Source of the DNA: UBA9300 sp032260385
GTDB taxonomy: Bacteria > Bacteroidota > Bacteroidia > Bacteroidales > VadinHA17
Assembly (NCBI GenBank): GCA_032260385.1
Contig: JAVVEL010000004.1
Coordinates: 84,494-148,493 of the forward strand
Reading direction: 5' to 3'
Length of the DNA: 64,000 nt
Under the pieces are notes generated by a model that worked only from the letters and a program-made list of their open reading frames with translations, did no database searches and was not told the DNA's origin. Of the stretch, positions 53,320-61,702 are shown piece by piece (the first letter of the stretch is position 1; the number at the start of each line of letters is the position of its first letter). The position numbers and the translations under genes are program-made.

Positions 53320-53482
53320 CTGTTTATAGTTTTTAGTTTGCTGAAAATGAAAAGGGCTAAAAATTTATTCATATTCAGTAACTCCCGGTGAATTTTAATC
53401 ATTTTCATATGTGTATTATACAATGTTAAAATTACTTCGTGAGCTCGATAGATCGGTTCATGGTCGTTTCATCTACACTAAG

Positions 53483-55213
53483 TTAATTAATCAAAATATC
53501 TTCTGATGGATAACTGTAATTGGCGAATCTTATTTTCTTCATTATTGCTACCAGGATTGTTAACATACTCATCCTTCCAATAAACATGGTAAATATAATA
53601 ACAATTCTGCTCGCACTTCCCAGATCTCCGGTTACACCCTGGCTCAAACCAACCGTGCTGAAAGCAGAAAAACACTCAAAAGCGACAGGTAAAAACTCCA
53701 TATCAGGCTCCATAATTGACACAAGAAATATTGAGACACATATTGTAAGTATTGAAAGCGTTATTATAGCATAGGCTCTGCGAATTGATGATTCAGCAAT
53801 TTCTCTTCTGAAAATTTCCAGCCTGTTTTTACCTCTTGCTATACTTAAAAAGTTGAGAATACTTATTGCAAAGGTGCTTGTTTTTATGCCACCTCCGGTT
53901 GAACCGGGCGAGGCACCTACCCACATCAGGAAGATGATTATTAGTATAGTTGAAGTGTTCAGTGCTGCAGTATCAACTGTGTTAAAACCTGCCGTACGGG
54001 GAGTTACCGCCCCGAAAAACGCAGTGATAATCTTACCGATGCCATTATGCTCAGCCAGGGTATTATTATATTCTGACAGGTAGAAAAAAACTGTTCCTGT
54101 TATTATCAGGATTAAAGTTGTGAAAACCACAATACGGGTATTAATATTGATTACCCAGGGTACGTGCACAGCCTGTTTTTTTCGGAGAAAGGGTAGAGCG
54201 CGATTTTTAAGGAAATGCCCTATGTACTTATAGGAATTGAATAAAATGGGGAAGCCGATTCCTCCGGTTATAAATAATACTGCTATGATAAGATGCAGAG
54301 GATAGTTAAAACGAAATGCCGGATCGTAAAGGCTGTTTGTGAGAGTCGAAAATCCAGCATTACAGAATCCTGATATGGCATGAAAGACAGAGAAGAATAT
54401 TTTTTCAGGTGTTCCGCCCATATTGCTTCCCTTCAGGAATATATAAACAAGAAATGCTCCTGTTATTTCAATCAAACCTGTTAATAATATTATTTTTTTG
54501 AGCGTCTTGAAGACATCTGCAATATTCTCAGTTTTGATAATTTCTTTTAACATTATCTGGCTGGTATAGCTTGAGCTACCTTTGAAAAAATAACTGAAAT
54601 AACTTGTAAAAGTCATGATCCCAAGTCCTCCTATTTGAACAAGCACAATAATAATTATTTGCCCAAATAAGGTGAAATAACTTCCTGTATCCACTACGAT
54701 AAGGCCTGTTACGCAAACTGCACTTGTTGATGTGAACAGGGCATCCACCGGGGAGATATTAGTAATAGTTGCATTCGGAAGTAGAAGTAGTATCGTTCCG
54801 GTCAGAATAATAATAATAAAACTTAAGATAAATATCTGGGCAGGATTTACATAGCGTCCGATTGAACTAAAGCGCAGAACAAATAACTTACGGAAGAAAA
54901 TAAGAAAAACTGCAATATATATCCATATATCAGCATCAATTAAATGAAAGGAAACCAGGTTGAAAAAATTCAGGGCCAGGGGAGGTAAAAATACTAATAA
55001 TATTAAATCAAAAATCAGGACTTTGTTGTGCGGGCGATATTTCCTTACGGAAAGACGAATTATTATGAGCATAATCTCAAGAACAAGAACACTGATATAT
55101 ACATAGCTAAAAATGCTTTGCCACAGGATATCCTGATCAAATCCAAAATCAATTATTACAAGCAACACAGCAATTAAACTAAAAGTTATAGTATTGTGTT
55201 TTAAGAAGCGCAT
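53483..55213 (-). CDS. ktrB: TrkH/KtrB-family potassium channel subunit
   Basis: K+-translocating membrane protein of the SKT superfamily, 576 aa. After about four extra N-terminal helices (residues 1-120) come the four M1-P-M2 units, with filter segments TSTSAVCVTGL, ISGFCNAGFST, AVTPRTAGFNT and SAFSTVGLSQG, each containing the conserved Gly. ALFTSTSAVCVTGLIVVDT is typical of KtrB. The extra N-terminal helices are unusual for KtrB (about 450 aa). The RCK gene follows downstream, which suggests a Ktr-type complex. Co-directional with the kdpE-like gene 71 bp upstream. Confidence 0.9.
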   Translation of the reverse strand: MRFLKHNTITFSLIAVLLVIIDFGFDQDILWQSIFSYVYISVLVLEIMLIIIRLSVRKYRPHNKVLIFDLILLVFLPPLALNFFNLVSFHLIDADIWIYIAVFLIFFRKLFVLRFSSIGRYVNPAQIFILSFIIIILTGTILLLLPNATITNISPVDALFTSTSAVCVTGLIVVDTGSYFTLFGQIIIIVLVQIGGLGIMTFTSYFSYFFKGSSSYTSQIMLKEIIKTENIADVFKTLKKIILLTGLIEITGAFLVYIFLKGSNMGGTPEKIFFSVFHAISGFCNAGFSTLTNSLYDPAFRFNYPLHLIIAVLFITGGIGFPILFNSYKYIGHFLKNRALPFLRKKQAVHVPWVININTRIVVFTTLILIITGTVFFYLSEYNNTLAEHNGIGKIITAFFGAVTPRTAGFNTVDTAALNTSTILIIIFLMWVGASPGSTGGGIKTSTFAISILNFLSIARGKNRLEIFRREIAESSIRRAYAIITLSILTICVSIFLVSIMEPDMEFLPVAFECFSAFSTVGLSQGVTGDLGSASRIVIIFTMFIGRMSMLTILVAIMKKIRFANYSYPSEDILIN

Positions 55214-55284
55214 AAGCTGCCTTATTATTTAATGTTAACCCTTTTCATTCGGCCAGAATTATTCAGAATATGCCTTTTATTCTT

Positions 55285-55968
55285 TTATTCGGCAAAGCGG
55301 TAACCTATACCTGATTCCGTAATCAGCAGTTTGGGTTTACCCGGATCCTCTTCAATCTTTTTTCTCAGTTGGGCAACAAACACCCTGAGGTATTGAGTCT
55401 GTTTGGTATAACTGTATCCCCACACTTCTTTCAGTATATACTGGTGTGTAAGCACTCTTCCCCTGTTCTTTGCCAGCAGACTGAGCAACGACAATTCAGT
55501 GGCTGTTAACCTGAGAATTTCATTCTCTTTACGTACCACCCGGCAGCTTATATCTATACTCAGATTACCAAACACCAAAACAGCATCTTCACTTTTGTTA
55601 TCTGCTGACCTTAGTGCAGCCCTTATTCTTGCAAGCAATTCGCCACTGCGGAAAGGTTTGGTAAGGTAATCATTGGCACCGTTATCCAGGGCTGTAATGA
55701 TTTCCTCTTCTGAATTACGCACCGACAGAACAATTATTGGTTTGTAGAACCACTCCCTGAGTTTTATCAATATTTCCTGGCCGTCAATATCGGGTAAGCC
55801 AAGGTCCAGTATTATTATTGAAGGATGATGGGTGGCTGCATCAACAAGTCCGTCTTTTCCATTTACGGACTGGAAAATCTTATAGCCGCTGGCGCTTAGT
55901 GTGATCTGCAGTAACCTGCGAATCTGCAATTCATCATCAATAATATGTATGCTTTCAAGTTCGCTCAT
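55285..55968 (-). CDS. KdpE-like OmpR-family response regulator
   Basis: A 227-aa response regulator. The receiver domain has the acidic pocket DDE (11-13), phosphoacceptor Asp55 (ILDLGLPDIDG), the Thr/Ser and Lys of NDYLTKPF; the C-terminal winged helix is OmpR/KdpE type (LTATELSLLSLLAKNRGRVLTHQYIL, WGYSYTKQTQYLRVFVAQLRKKIE). KQTQYLRVFVAQLRKKIE closely matches KdpE. It starts 20 bp after the kinase gene. In other bacteria KdpE activates kdpFABC under K+ limitation; no kdp pump gene is here, so the flanking trkH/ktrB genes are the likely targets. Confidence 0.9.
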   Translation of the reverse strand: MSELESIHIIDDELQIRRLLQITLSASGYKIFQSVNGKDGLVDAATHHPSIIILDLGLPDIDGQEILIKLREWFYKPIIVLSVRNSEEEIITALDNGANDYLTKPFRSGELLARIRAALRSADNKSEDAVLVFGNLSIDISCRVVRKENEILRLTATELSLLSLLAKNRGRVLTHQYILKEVWGYSYTKQTQYLRVFVAQLRKKIEEDPGKPKLLITESGIGYRFAE

Positions 55969-55988
55969 TTATCCGGTCTTTTCATTAG

Positions 55989-57506
55989 CTAGAAATAATT
56001 GATATCAGGTATTTCCGAGGGAATAATTATTGTAAACTTTGCTCCCCTGCCGGGATTATTTTCCACAGTTATTGAACCGTTATGTGCTTCAATAAACCCT
56101 TTTGCAATCGACAAGCCAAGTCCCAGTCCGCCTGTCTTGCTGCCATTGACCCGGAAAAATTTATTGAACACATCATTTATCTGTTCCTCAGGGAAACCGG
56201 GCCCCCTGTCGATGACCTCGATTATAACATTTCCTACATTATATAATATGTTGAGCAATATTTCCGATGAAACAGGAGCATGCTGTGTTGAATTGAGAAG
56301 TAGATTATACAATACCTGTTCCATCAGGCCGAAATCTATCTTTATCAGCGGCATCTCATCAGGGATTGTAAGCCGAAATGAGAAAGGCTCCAGGTCATCT
56401 TTCAGGTCTTCTATCACCTTATTTATCAGGTCATTTATATCATACCAGTCAAGCCGTACCGATATATGTCCGCTTTCAAGGCGTGTCATATTAAGAAGAT
56501 TTTCTATCAGCCTGTTAAGTCGAAGGGAAGCTGTGAATATTTCCTGGCATAAAGCTGATTGAATATCCATGGAATTGGAGGAATTCAGTATAGAATCGGA
56601 TGCTCCCATAATAGTTGCTACCGGGATCCTGAGTTCATGTGATATTGAATTAAATAATGTTTTATAAAGCCTGTGTGATTCGTCCAGGAGACGTACTTTT
56701 TGAGCCAGCTGCCCGAGAAATTCTCTCTCCAGGGCACTTGATATCTGGGCCAGGAAAGTGTCCCAGTAAGATTTATGATCATCAAGGAATAATGTATTAT
56801 GTTTAACTGCCACGACACCCGGGTTTAACCTGGTCCCGGGCAAAGAGTAAAAACTTAGCTCCGAGGATGAAAAATAATCAGTATGTGCCCCGGCAGTTTT
56901 AGAATGCCTGAACGACCATTCAGCTATTTCGCAATCCTCTTTCCCTGCCTTCATGCCTTTTGGCCTTAAGTCATTCGTATTTAAAATGTTATTGCTATCG
57001 TTGAGAAAGAAGACGGGTTCAATGGAAAACTGACTTTTTATCTCGGCAACTGCCACCTCAAGTACTTCATCAATACCACTTGATTTCGAAAGTTCTTTTG
57101 TAAGCATGAACAGGGCATTAGTCCTTTTTTCCCTTTCACGTGTGATTTTTTCCTGTTTCCTGACCCTGGTAGTCAAAACCCCGTTTGAAAGAGCTATAAA
57201 AAAAAATAGACCGAAGATCAGTATATCTTCTGTTTTTTCGATATTAAAGGTGTTATGGGGGGGAATGAAAAAATAATTCCACACTATGGCGCTGAGTGTT
57301 GCTGCAAGCAGAACGGGACCGACATTTAAAAATGTGGATAATATTGATACAACAAAAAGCAGGATGAAGGAGACAACATGGTAGTTCTGGGTATTTGAAA
57401 GGGGAGTGCAGACCAGGGCCGTTACGCTTATAATAATTACAGCCATCAGGTACGGGGATATCCTGTATTTCATAATCCTGGCTGTAAACTTTTTTAATGC
57501 TCCCAT
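55989..57506 (-). CDS. KdpD-like sensor kinase lacking the N-terminal KdpD/USP half
   Basis: A 505-aa membrane kinase. It begins with the four-helix DUF4118 module of KdpD (VWNYFFIPPHNTFNI, FGLFFFIALSNGVLTTRVRKQ), then a GAF-like segment (about 140-260), HisKA with ISHELRIPVATIMGASDSIL (His290) and an HATPase domain (PGFPEEQINDVFNKFF, GLGLGLSIAKGF). Canonical KdpD (about 890 aa) has a long cytoplasmic N-terminal nucleotide-binding domain and a USP domain before these helices; both are absent. The paired KdpE-like gene is 20 bp downstream. The kinase probably senses turgor or external K+ through the membrane part. Confidence 0.9.
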   Translation of the reverse strand: MGALKKFTARIMKYRISPYLMAVIIISVTALVCTPLSNTQNYHVVSFILLFVVSILSTFLNVGPVLLAATLSAIVWNYFFIPPHNTFNIEKTEDILIFGLFFFIALSNGVLTTRVRKQEKITREREKRTNALFMLTKELSKSSGIDEVLEVAVAEIKSQFSIEPVFFLNDSNNILNTNDLRPKGMKAGKEDCEIAEWSFRHSKTAGAHTDYFSSSELSFYSLPGTRLNPGVVAVKHNTLFLDDHKSYWDTFLAQISSALEREFLGQLAQKVRLLDESHRLYKTLFNSISHELRIPVATIMGASDSILNSSNSMDIQSALCQEIFTASLRLNRLIENLLNMTRLESGHISVRLDWYDINDLINKVIEDLKDDLEPFSFRLTIPDEMPLIKIDFGLMEQVLYNLLLNSTQHAPVSSEILLNILYNVGNVIIEVIDRGPGFPEEQINDVFNKFFRVNGSKTGGLGLGLSIAKGFIEAHNGSITVENNPGRGAKFTIIIPSEIPDINYF

Positions 57507-57532
57507 TGAGCTTATATTTAATTAGTCATAGG

Positions 57533-57540
57533 CAAATTTA
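57533..57540 (-). promoter_or_regulatory. candidate -7 box of kdpD-like gene promoter
   Basis: The minus strand reads TAAATTTG followed by C, an exact TAnnTTTG match, 26 nt before the ATG. No TTG is seen at 19-21 nt upstream. Confidence 0.42.
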
Positions 57541-57571
57541 CTAATATTTAATGCAAATTGATATTGCCCTG

Positions 57572-59026
57572 CTACAGCCTCCAGAAACCCCTGGTGAAAA
57601 GGATAAATATCGGGTAAATCTCAAGTCTCCCCAGCAGCATAAGGAGGGAAAGAATAATTTTTCCCGCAGCAGGTAAATGGGCAAAATTCCCTGCCGGGCC
57701 AACTGATCCTATACCCGGACCTATTCCCGCCATGCAAGTTGCCACTGAACCGCCTGCAGTTTTAATGTCAAGCCCCGTGGAGACCATCAGCAAACTACCT
57801 GCTATATAAACCAATAAATATATAGAGATAAAGGACAGTATCTGACTGTTTAGTTTGTCATCAATGGTTTTTTTATTAAGTCTCACAGGAATAACGGCAT
57901 GGGGAGAAAGTATTTTCCTGAATATCAATTTTATGTTTTTAAATACAACAAGATGCCTTGCCATCTTTATGCCTCCTGCAGTTGATCCGGTGCTGCCACC
58001 TAAGAACATTGCAAGGAAAATTATTATCCAGGCATAAACAGGCCATTCAAGATAATCCGCCGTAGTATATCCTGTACATGTTAATACTGAAACCACCTGG
58101 AAGAACCCTTCCCGGAAGGCCTCCTCGACAGGCTTGTTCATCTTAAATATCAGGGTAAGGGTAATAATAATACCAATGAACAGAACGGTGTTCAGATAAA
58201 ATCTCAATTCCTCATTTCCCTTCAATTTCCTGAATTCCCGTTTAAGTACATAATAATGAATGACAAAATTGGTGCCTCCGAGGATCATGAAAATCATTAT
58301 TACATATTGTATATATCCTGAATAATCTGCAATACTTGAATTTTTCGGTGAGAATCCCCCTGTGGCAACCGTTCCAAAGGCATGGCACACACTCTCGAAG
58401 AGATTCATCCTGCCGGCCATTAAAAGGGCAACCTCCGAAACAGTAAGGAAAAGGTAAATCAGAAGTAAACGTTTCCCTATTGTTCTTACCCTTGGTGCAA
58501 TCTTTTCCTGGAAGGATGATTCCAGTGTAAACAGATGATAGCCGGCAATATGGAGCTTTGGAATTATGATGATCACCAAAACGATGATCCCGATACCCCC
58601 CACCCAGTGAGTCAGGCTTCTCCAGAAAAGTATTGACATGGGAAGTGCTTCAATGTCCGTCAATATTGATGATCCGGTAGTGGTAAAGCCGGATACAGAT
58701 TCAAATAAGGCATTGATAAAGGAAGGAATCGCACCTGATAAGACATACGGAAGACATCCCACAAGACTGATTAATAACCATGTTATTGTTACTGTAAAAA
58801 AAGCATCTTTACGACTCAGCTTTAGTTCTCTGAAATCCTTTCCTCCAGAGATAATTGAAAATAATAAGCCTGTAAAGAGGGCAATTGAGGAGCTGATAAT
58901 AAAATGCATAATCCTTTCCTGGTAATGGATACCTACAGGAATACAGAGCAACAGTGCGAATCCTATGATGAACAGGTTACGACTTATAATTTTGAGGATG
59001 GTTCTGAAATTTAAGATGCGGACCAT
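57572..59026 (-). CDS. trkH: TrkH family potassium uptake protein
   Basis: A second SKT-superfamily K+ transporter, about 484 aa and closer to TrkH than to KtrB. Four filter segments are visible: SGFTTTGSSILT, FGTVATGGFSP, VLTCTGYTTADY and GIGPGIGSVGP. HWVGGIGIIVLVI is a TrkH hallmark. I use the ATG at MVRILNFRTILK; a GTG 17 codons upstream gives an implausible basic extension. It lies 65 bp upstream of the kdpD-like gene on the same strand. Four phased CTTTATA-type repeats lie 91-140 bp before its start. Confidence 0.93.
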   Translation of the reverse strand: MVRILNFRTILKIISRNLFIIGFALLLCIPVGIHYQERIMHFIISSSIALFTGLLFSIISGGKDFRELKLSRKDAFFTVTITWLLISLVGCLPYVLSGAIPSFINALFESVSGFTTTGSSILTDIEALPMSILFWRSLTHWVGGIGIIVLVIIIIPKLHIAGYHLFTLESSFQEKIAPRVRTIGKRLLLIYLFLTVSEVALLMAGRMNLFESVCHAFGTVATGGFSPKNSSIADYSGYIQYVIMIFMILGGTNFVIHYYVLKREFRKLKGNEELRFYLNTVLFIGIIITLTLIFKMNKPVEEAFREGFFQVVSVLTCTGYTTADYLEWPVYAWIIIFLAMFLGGSTGSTAGGIKMARHLVVFKNIKLIFRKILSPHAVIPVRLNKKTIDDKLNSQILSFISIYLLVYIAGSLLMVSTGLDIKTAGGSVATCMAGIGPGIGSVGPAGNFAHLPAAGKIILSLLMLLGRLEIYPIFILFTRGFWRL

Positions 59027-59116
59027 TATTATTTCATATAGTTTTAGCCGGCAGTGACATCGACGCAATAGAGCCACATACTGCTTGCAGGTCAGTGCAA
59101 AAGAAATGGGGTTTTT

Positions 59117-59166
59117 ATAAAGTCCTTATAAAGATTGAAGGTATATGTATAAAGATTTAATAAAGA
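59117..59166 (-). promoter_or_regulatory. phased CTTTATA-type direct repeats upstream of trkH (possible regulator site)
   Basis: On the minus (coding) strand four copies of CTTTAT(A/T) occur with start-to-start spacings of 11, 21 and 11 nt, i.e. two 11-nt pairs on the same helical face. OmpR/KdpE-family regulators bind direct repeats with about 11-nt spacing, and the E. coli KdpE box, as I recall it, has a TTTATAC half-site. A KdpE-like gene lies 1.6 kb downstream of trkH. In AT-rich DNA coincidence remains possible. Confidence 0.4.
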
Positions 59167-59267
59167 TGTGTTTCCTGTGTTGCGTGTATAAGAATTAATC
59201 TGTCCCTGGCTTACTGTGCCATCACTACAAGTTTGACAGACGATTGCATAAGGGGATAATTTCTTCC

Positions 59268-61487
59268 CTATTCAATTATTTTCTGATTATGAGAATTCAC
59301 AAACAGGATGGTTCCCAGCTCTTCATAGCCTGAGAAAATATCTTTATCGTGCCTTAATGATTCACCCCTGAAGCCGATAAAAGTAAGTGCTGCATCCCTT
59401 GATTTTTTAGATATTAGTTCTTTCGGATTAAGTTCAGGTTCCTCTATGATTATTTCAATATTCTTTTCGGTAATAGGAAGTCTTCCTTCTTTGATCAGGT
59501 TCCGGTTATTTTCCATAACCTCGCTGTATTGATCCTGCTTACAGATATCAAATATTTTAATATGCGATTTTTTCCAGTCAGGATGACCTGAAATAATAAA
59601 GCTGAGCAGTATCATCAGGTTTGCATTGTATTCATCGGTCGATTTAACCCATACATGTATGCCCTGTTTATAAACAATATTCTTTTGCGAACTTGCCAGT
59701 ATGCAAACATCAAAATCACCTGCATTAACCAGGGAATGGTTTTCCATGATTTCTTTTAGCTCCAGGGGCTTTTCCTTGCTGTACTCGAATATCACCATAT
59801 TGTTTTCCATCCCTGAGATTCCCGGCAGCTGTATTGCCTGGGCAATGGCCGAAGTGTATGAAGGCGAAATGAGGGTGTCGATAAATACATGATTTTCAAT
59901 ATGGTCGAAGCTTTTCACAAGGGTTTTCAGAACTTCCTGGGCTTCTGCATGACTTTTCTTTGAATAATAACCCTCTATCCTGTGCAGGTAGGTGCCAAAG
60001 CCGTACCTGAAAGATATCCAGTTCAATAGTCTGAAGGCTGTGTCTCTCTCAAAGGAATTTTTTGATATGCATATTGCACTGGGTCTCCATTCATGTTGTG
60101 TTTTTTTGGCCGAAGTTTTTTGCAGGTAGACCTGAAGGTTCCTGTTGAGCTGGAATAGTGTATTTGCGAAAATAGATTGTAATCCCTGCCTGTCACGATG
60201 GTAATAATTAATATACGCGTAAAGTAGAATCATTACAATAATGGCTATAAGGGCATAAGTGGCATTTATTTTGAACATAACCCAGATCGCGATAATAAAG
60301 CCCATCAATGACAGGAACCATTTTGATTTGAATGAAGGCCGGTAGGATGGGCTTGCACCAAAATGATTTAGGAAAGAAATGAGGCATAGTGTACCATATG
60401 TGACCATAAAGAACATGGAAATTATTCCTGCTACGGCATTAACATTTCCTACTGCCACAAAGGCCATTGCTATAATAACAGTAATGAGTGATGCATTTAC
60501 AGGTTCATTGTCGCCCTTTCTTCCCCTTGATAGCCACCAGTTCATCCCGGATGAGGGAAATGAGCGGTCGGCTGCCAGGGCCTGCAAAGTCCTGGGGGCC
60601 ACCATAACCGATCCCAGGGCTGATGAGATGGTTGATGCAGCAAGGCCAAGTGGAATGATGAACGATCCTCCAATGGCTATATCACCCATTATCAGCTGTT
60701 TATTAAGCAGGTCGTCTATGCTGGCTGATGAAGCAAGCTTAAAAACAACAAAGAAGTATATAATCATTCCTGAAAAGGTGGCTATTGTTGTTCCCCTCGG
60801 GATTGATTTTGACGGATCCCTGAGGTCGCCTGAAAGCCCTACTCCTGCAGTCATCCCGGTGAATGCAGGGAATATGATGGCAAAAACAATAAAAAAGCTG
60901 TCCTTGTTCCTGAAAGAAGCAGACTCAAGTGTATAGCTTGCCTGTTCAGCATGTTCCGTTGTGCCCATGAAGAACATTACCAGTGAAAGAGCCAGTATCC
61001 CTACCACCACATACAGGGCTTTTACGCCAAGGTTGGCCCCTTTTTTAAGGATCAGTATGGCCAGCAGGGTCATTGCCGGTATTGATATTGCCTGCCTGGG
61101 CAGGGTGAAGTCAAACTGTTCCTTTATGTAGTTAAAAAAGAATTCGAAGGCTTCCGTAAAGGCTATTACGTAAAAAGCCACGCTTATAGCCTGTGAAAGA
61201 TAAAGGGCAATACCTATTGTAGCCCCTATGTTAAGACCAAATGACCTGCTTATAATGAAATATTCACCACCGCCCTCAACGCGCTTGTTGGTGGCAAGTT
61301 CCGATATTGCCAGTGCTGTGGGAATAGTGAGCATATGGCCGAGAAGGATGATCAGTATCACCCCCCAGAAGCCCAGTGTTCCTACAGCAAAGCCGAAGCG
61401 AAGAAATAATATGGCCCCCAGGATGGTTGATATTGCAGTGAAAAAAACAGGCGCTGTTCCAAATCCTTTCTTCCTTGTTTCTGCCAT
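59268..61487 (-). CDS. SLC12-like (cation-chloride cotransporter family) APC permease
   Basis: A 739-aa transporter of the APC superfamily with the SLC12-specific signature GVGLSGDLRDPSKSIPRGT after the fifth helix. Twelve helices occupy residues 1-430 (start TAISTILGAILFLRFGFAVG). A 300-aa hydrophilic C-terminal domain follows (HEWRPSAICISKNSFERDTA ..., SFDHIENHVFIDTLISP ...), which resembles the cytosolic regulatory domain of eukaryotic NKCC/KCC proteins, including a USP-like fold. Likely electroneutral K+/Na+/Cl- or amino-acid transport; the substrate is not determined. First gene of the K+ block, 241 bp upstream of trkH. Confidence 0.85.
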   Translation of the reverse strand: MAETRKKGFGTAPVFFTAISTILGAILFLRFGFAVGTLGFWGVILIILLGHMLTIPTALAISELATNKRVEGGGEYFIISRSFGLNIGATIGIALYLSQAISVAFYVIAFTEAFEFFFNYIKEQFDFTLPRQAISIPAMTLLAILILKKGANLGVKALYVVVGILALSLVMFFMGTTEHAEQASYTLESASFRNKDSFFIVFAIIFPAFTGMTAGVGLSGDLRDPSKSIPRGTTIATFSGMIIYFFVVFKLASSASIDDLLNKQLIMGDIAIGGSFIIPLGLAASTISSALGSVMVAPRTLQALAADRSFPSSGMNWWLSRGRKGDNEPVNASLITVIIAMAFVAVGNVNAVAGIISMFFMVTYGTLCLISFLNHFGASPSYRPSFKSKWFLSLMGFIIAIWVMFKINATYALIAIIVMILLYAYINYYHRDRQGLQSIFANTLFQLNRNLQVYLQKTSAKKTQHEWRPSAICISKNSFERDTAFRLLNWISFRYGFGTYLHRIEGYYSKKSHAEAQEVLKTLVKSFDHIENHVFIDTLISPSYTSAIAQAIQLPGISGMENNMVIFEYSKEKPLELKEIMENHSLVNAGDFDVCILASSQKNIVYKQGIHVWVKSTDEYNANLMILLSFIISGHPDWKKSHIKIFDICKQDQYSEVMENNRNLIKEGRLPITEKNIEIIIEEPELNPKELISKKSRDAALTFIGFRGESLRHDKDIFSGYEELGTILFVNSHNQKIIE

Positions 61488-61702
61488 TTTCTTATTGCTT
61501 TGGTGGACCTAATCTATATACTTTTCCTTAGAAATATACAAACAAAGAAAAAAATATTCCGGTTATTCATTCAATGAATAAGTGTTTTTAAATATTTAAA
61601 TGAACCTGTTGACTGAAAATATGTTATTAAGGAAGCAAAAGTGATACATGAAGTGTAATAAAATGCTTTAAAATCATTTATGAATCAACGAAGTTAGTTC
61701 TT

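Noticed and set aside
55999..56562. 187-codon open frame on the plus strand
   Set aside because: Antisense of the HATPase domain of the KdpD-like kinase, whose motifs are intact on the minus strand.
50629..61487. Complete kdpFABC operon near the KdpDE-like genes
   Set aside because: No P-type ATPase (DKTGT motif) or KdpA/KdpC-like product is encoded; all frames are accounted for by the seven listed genes.
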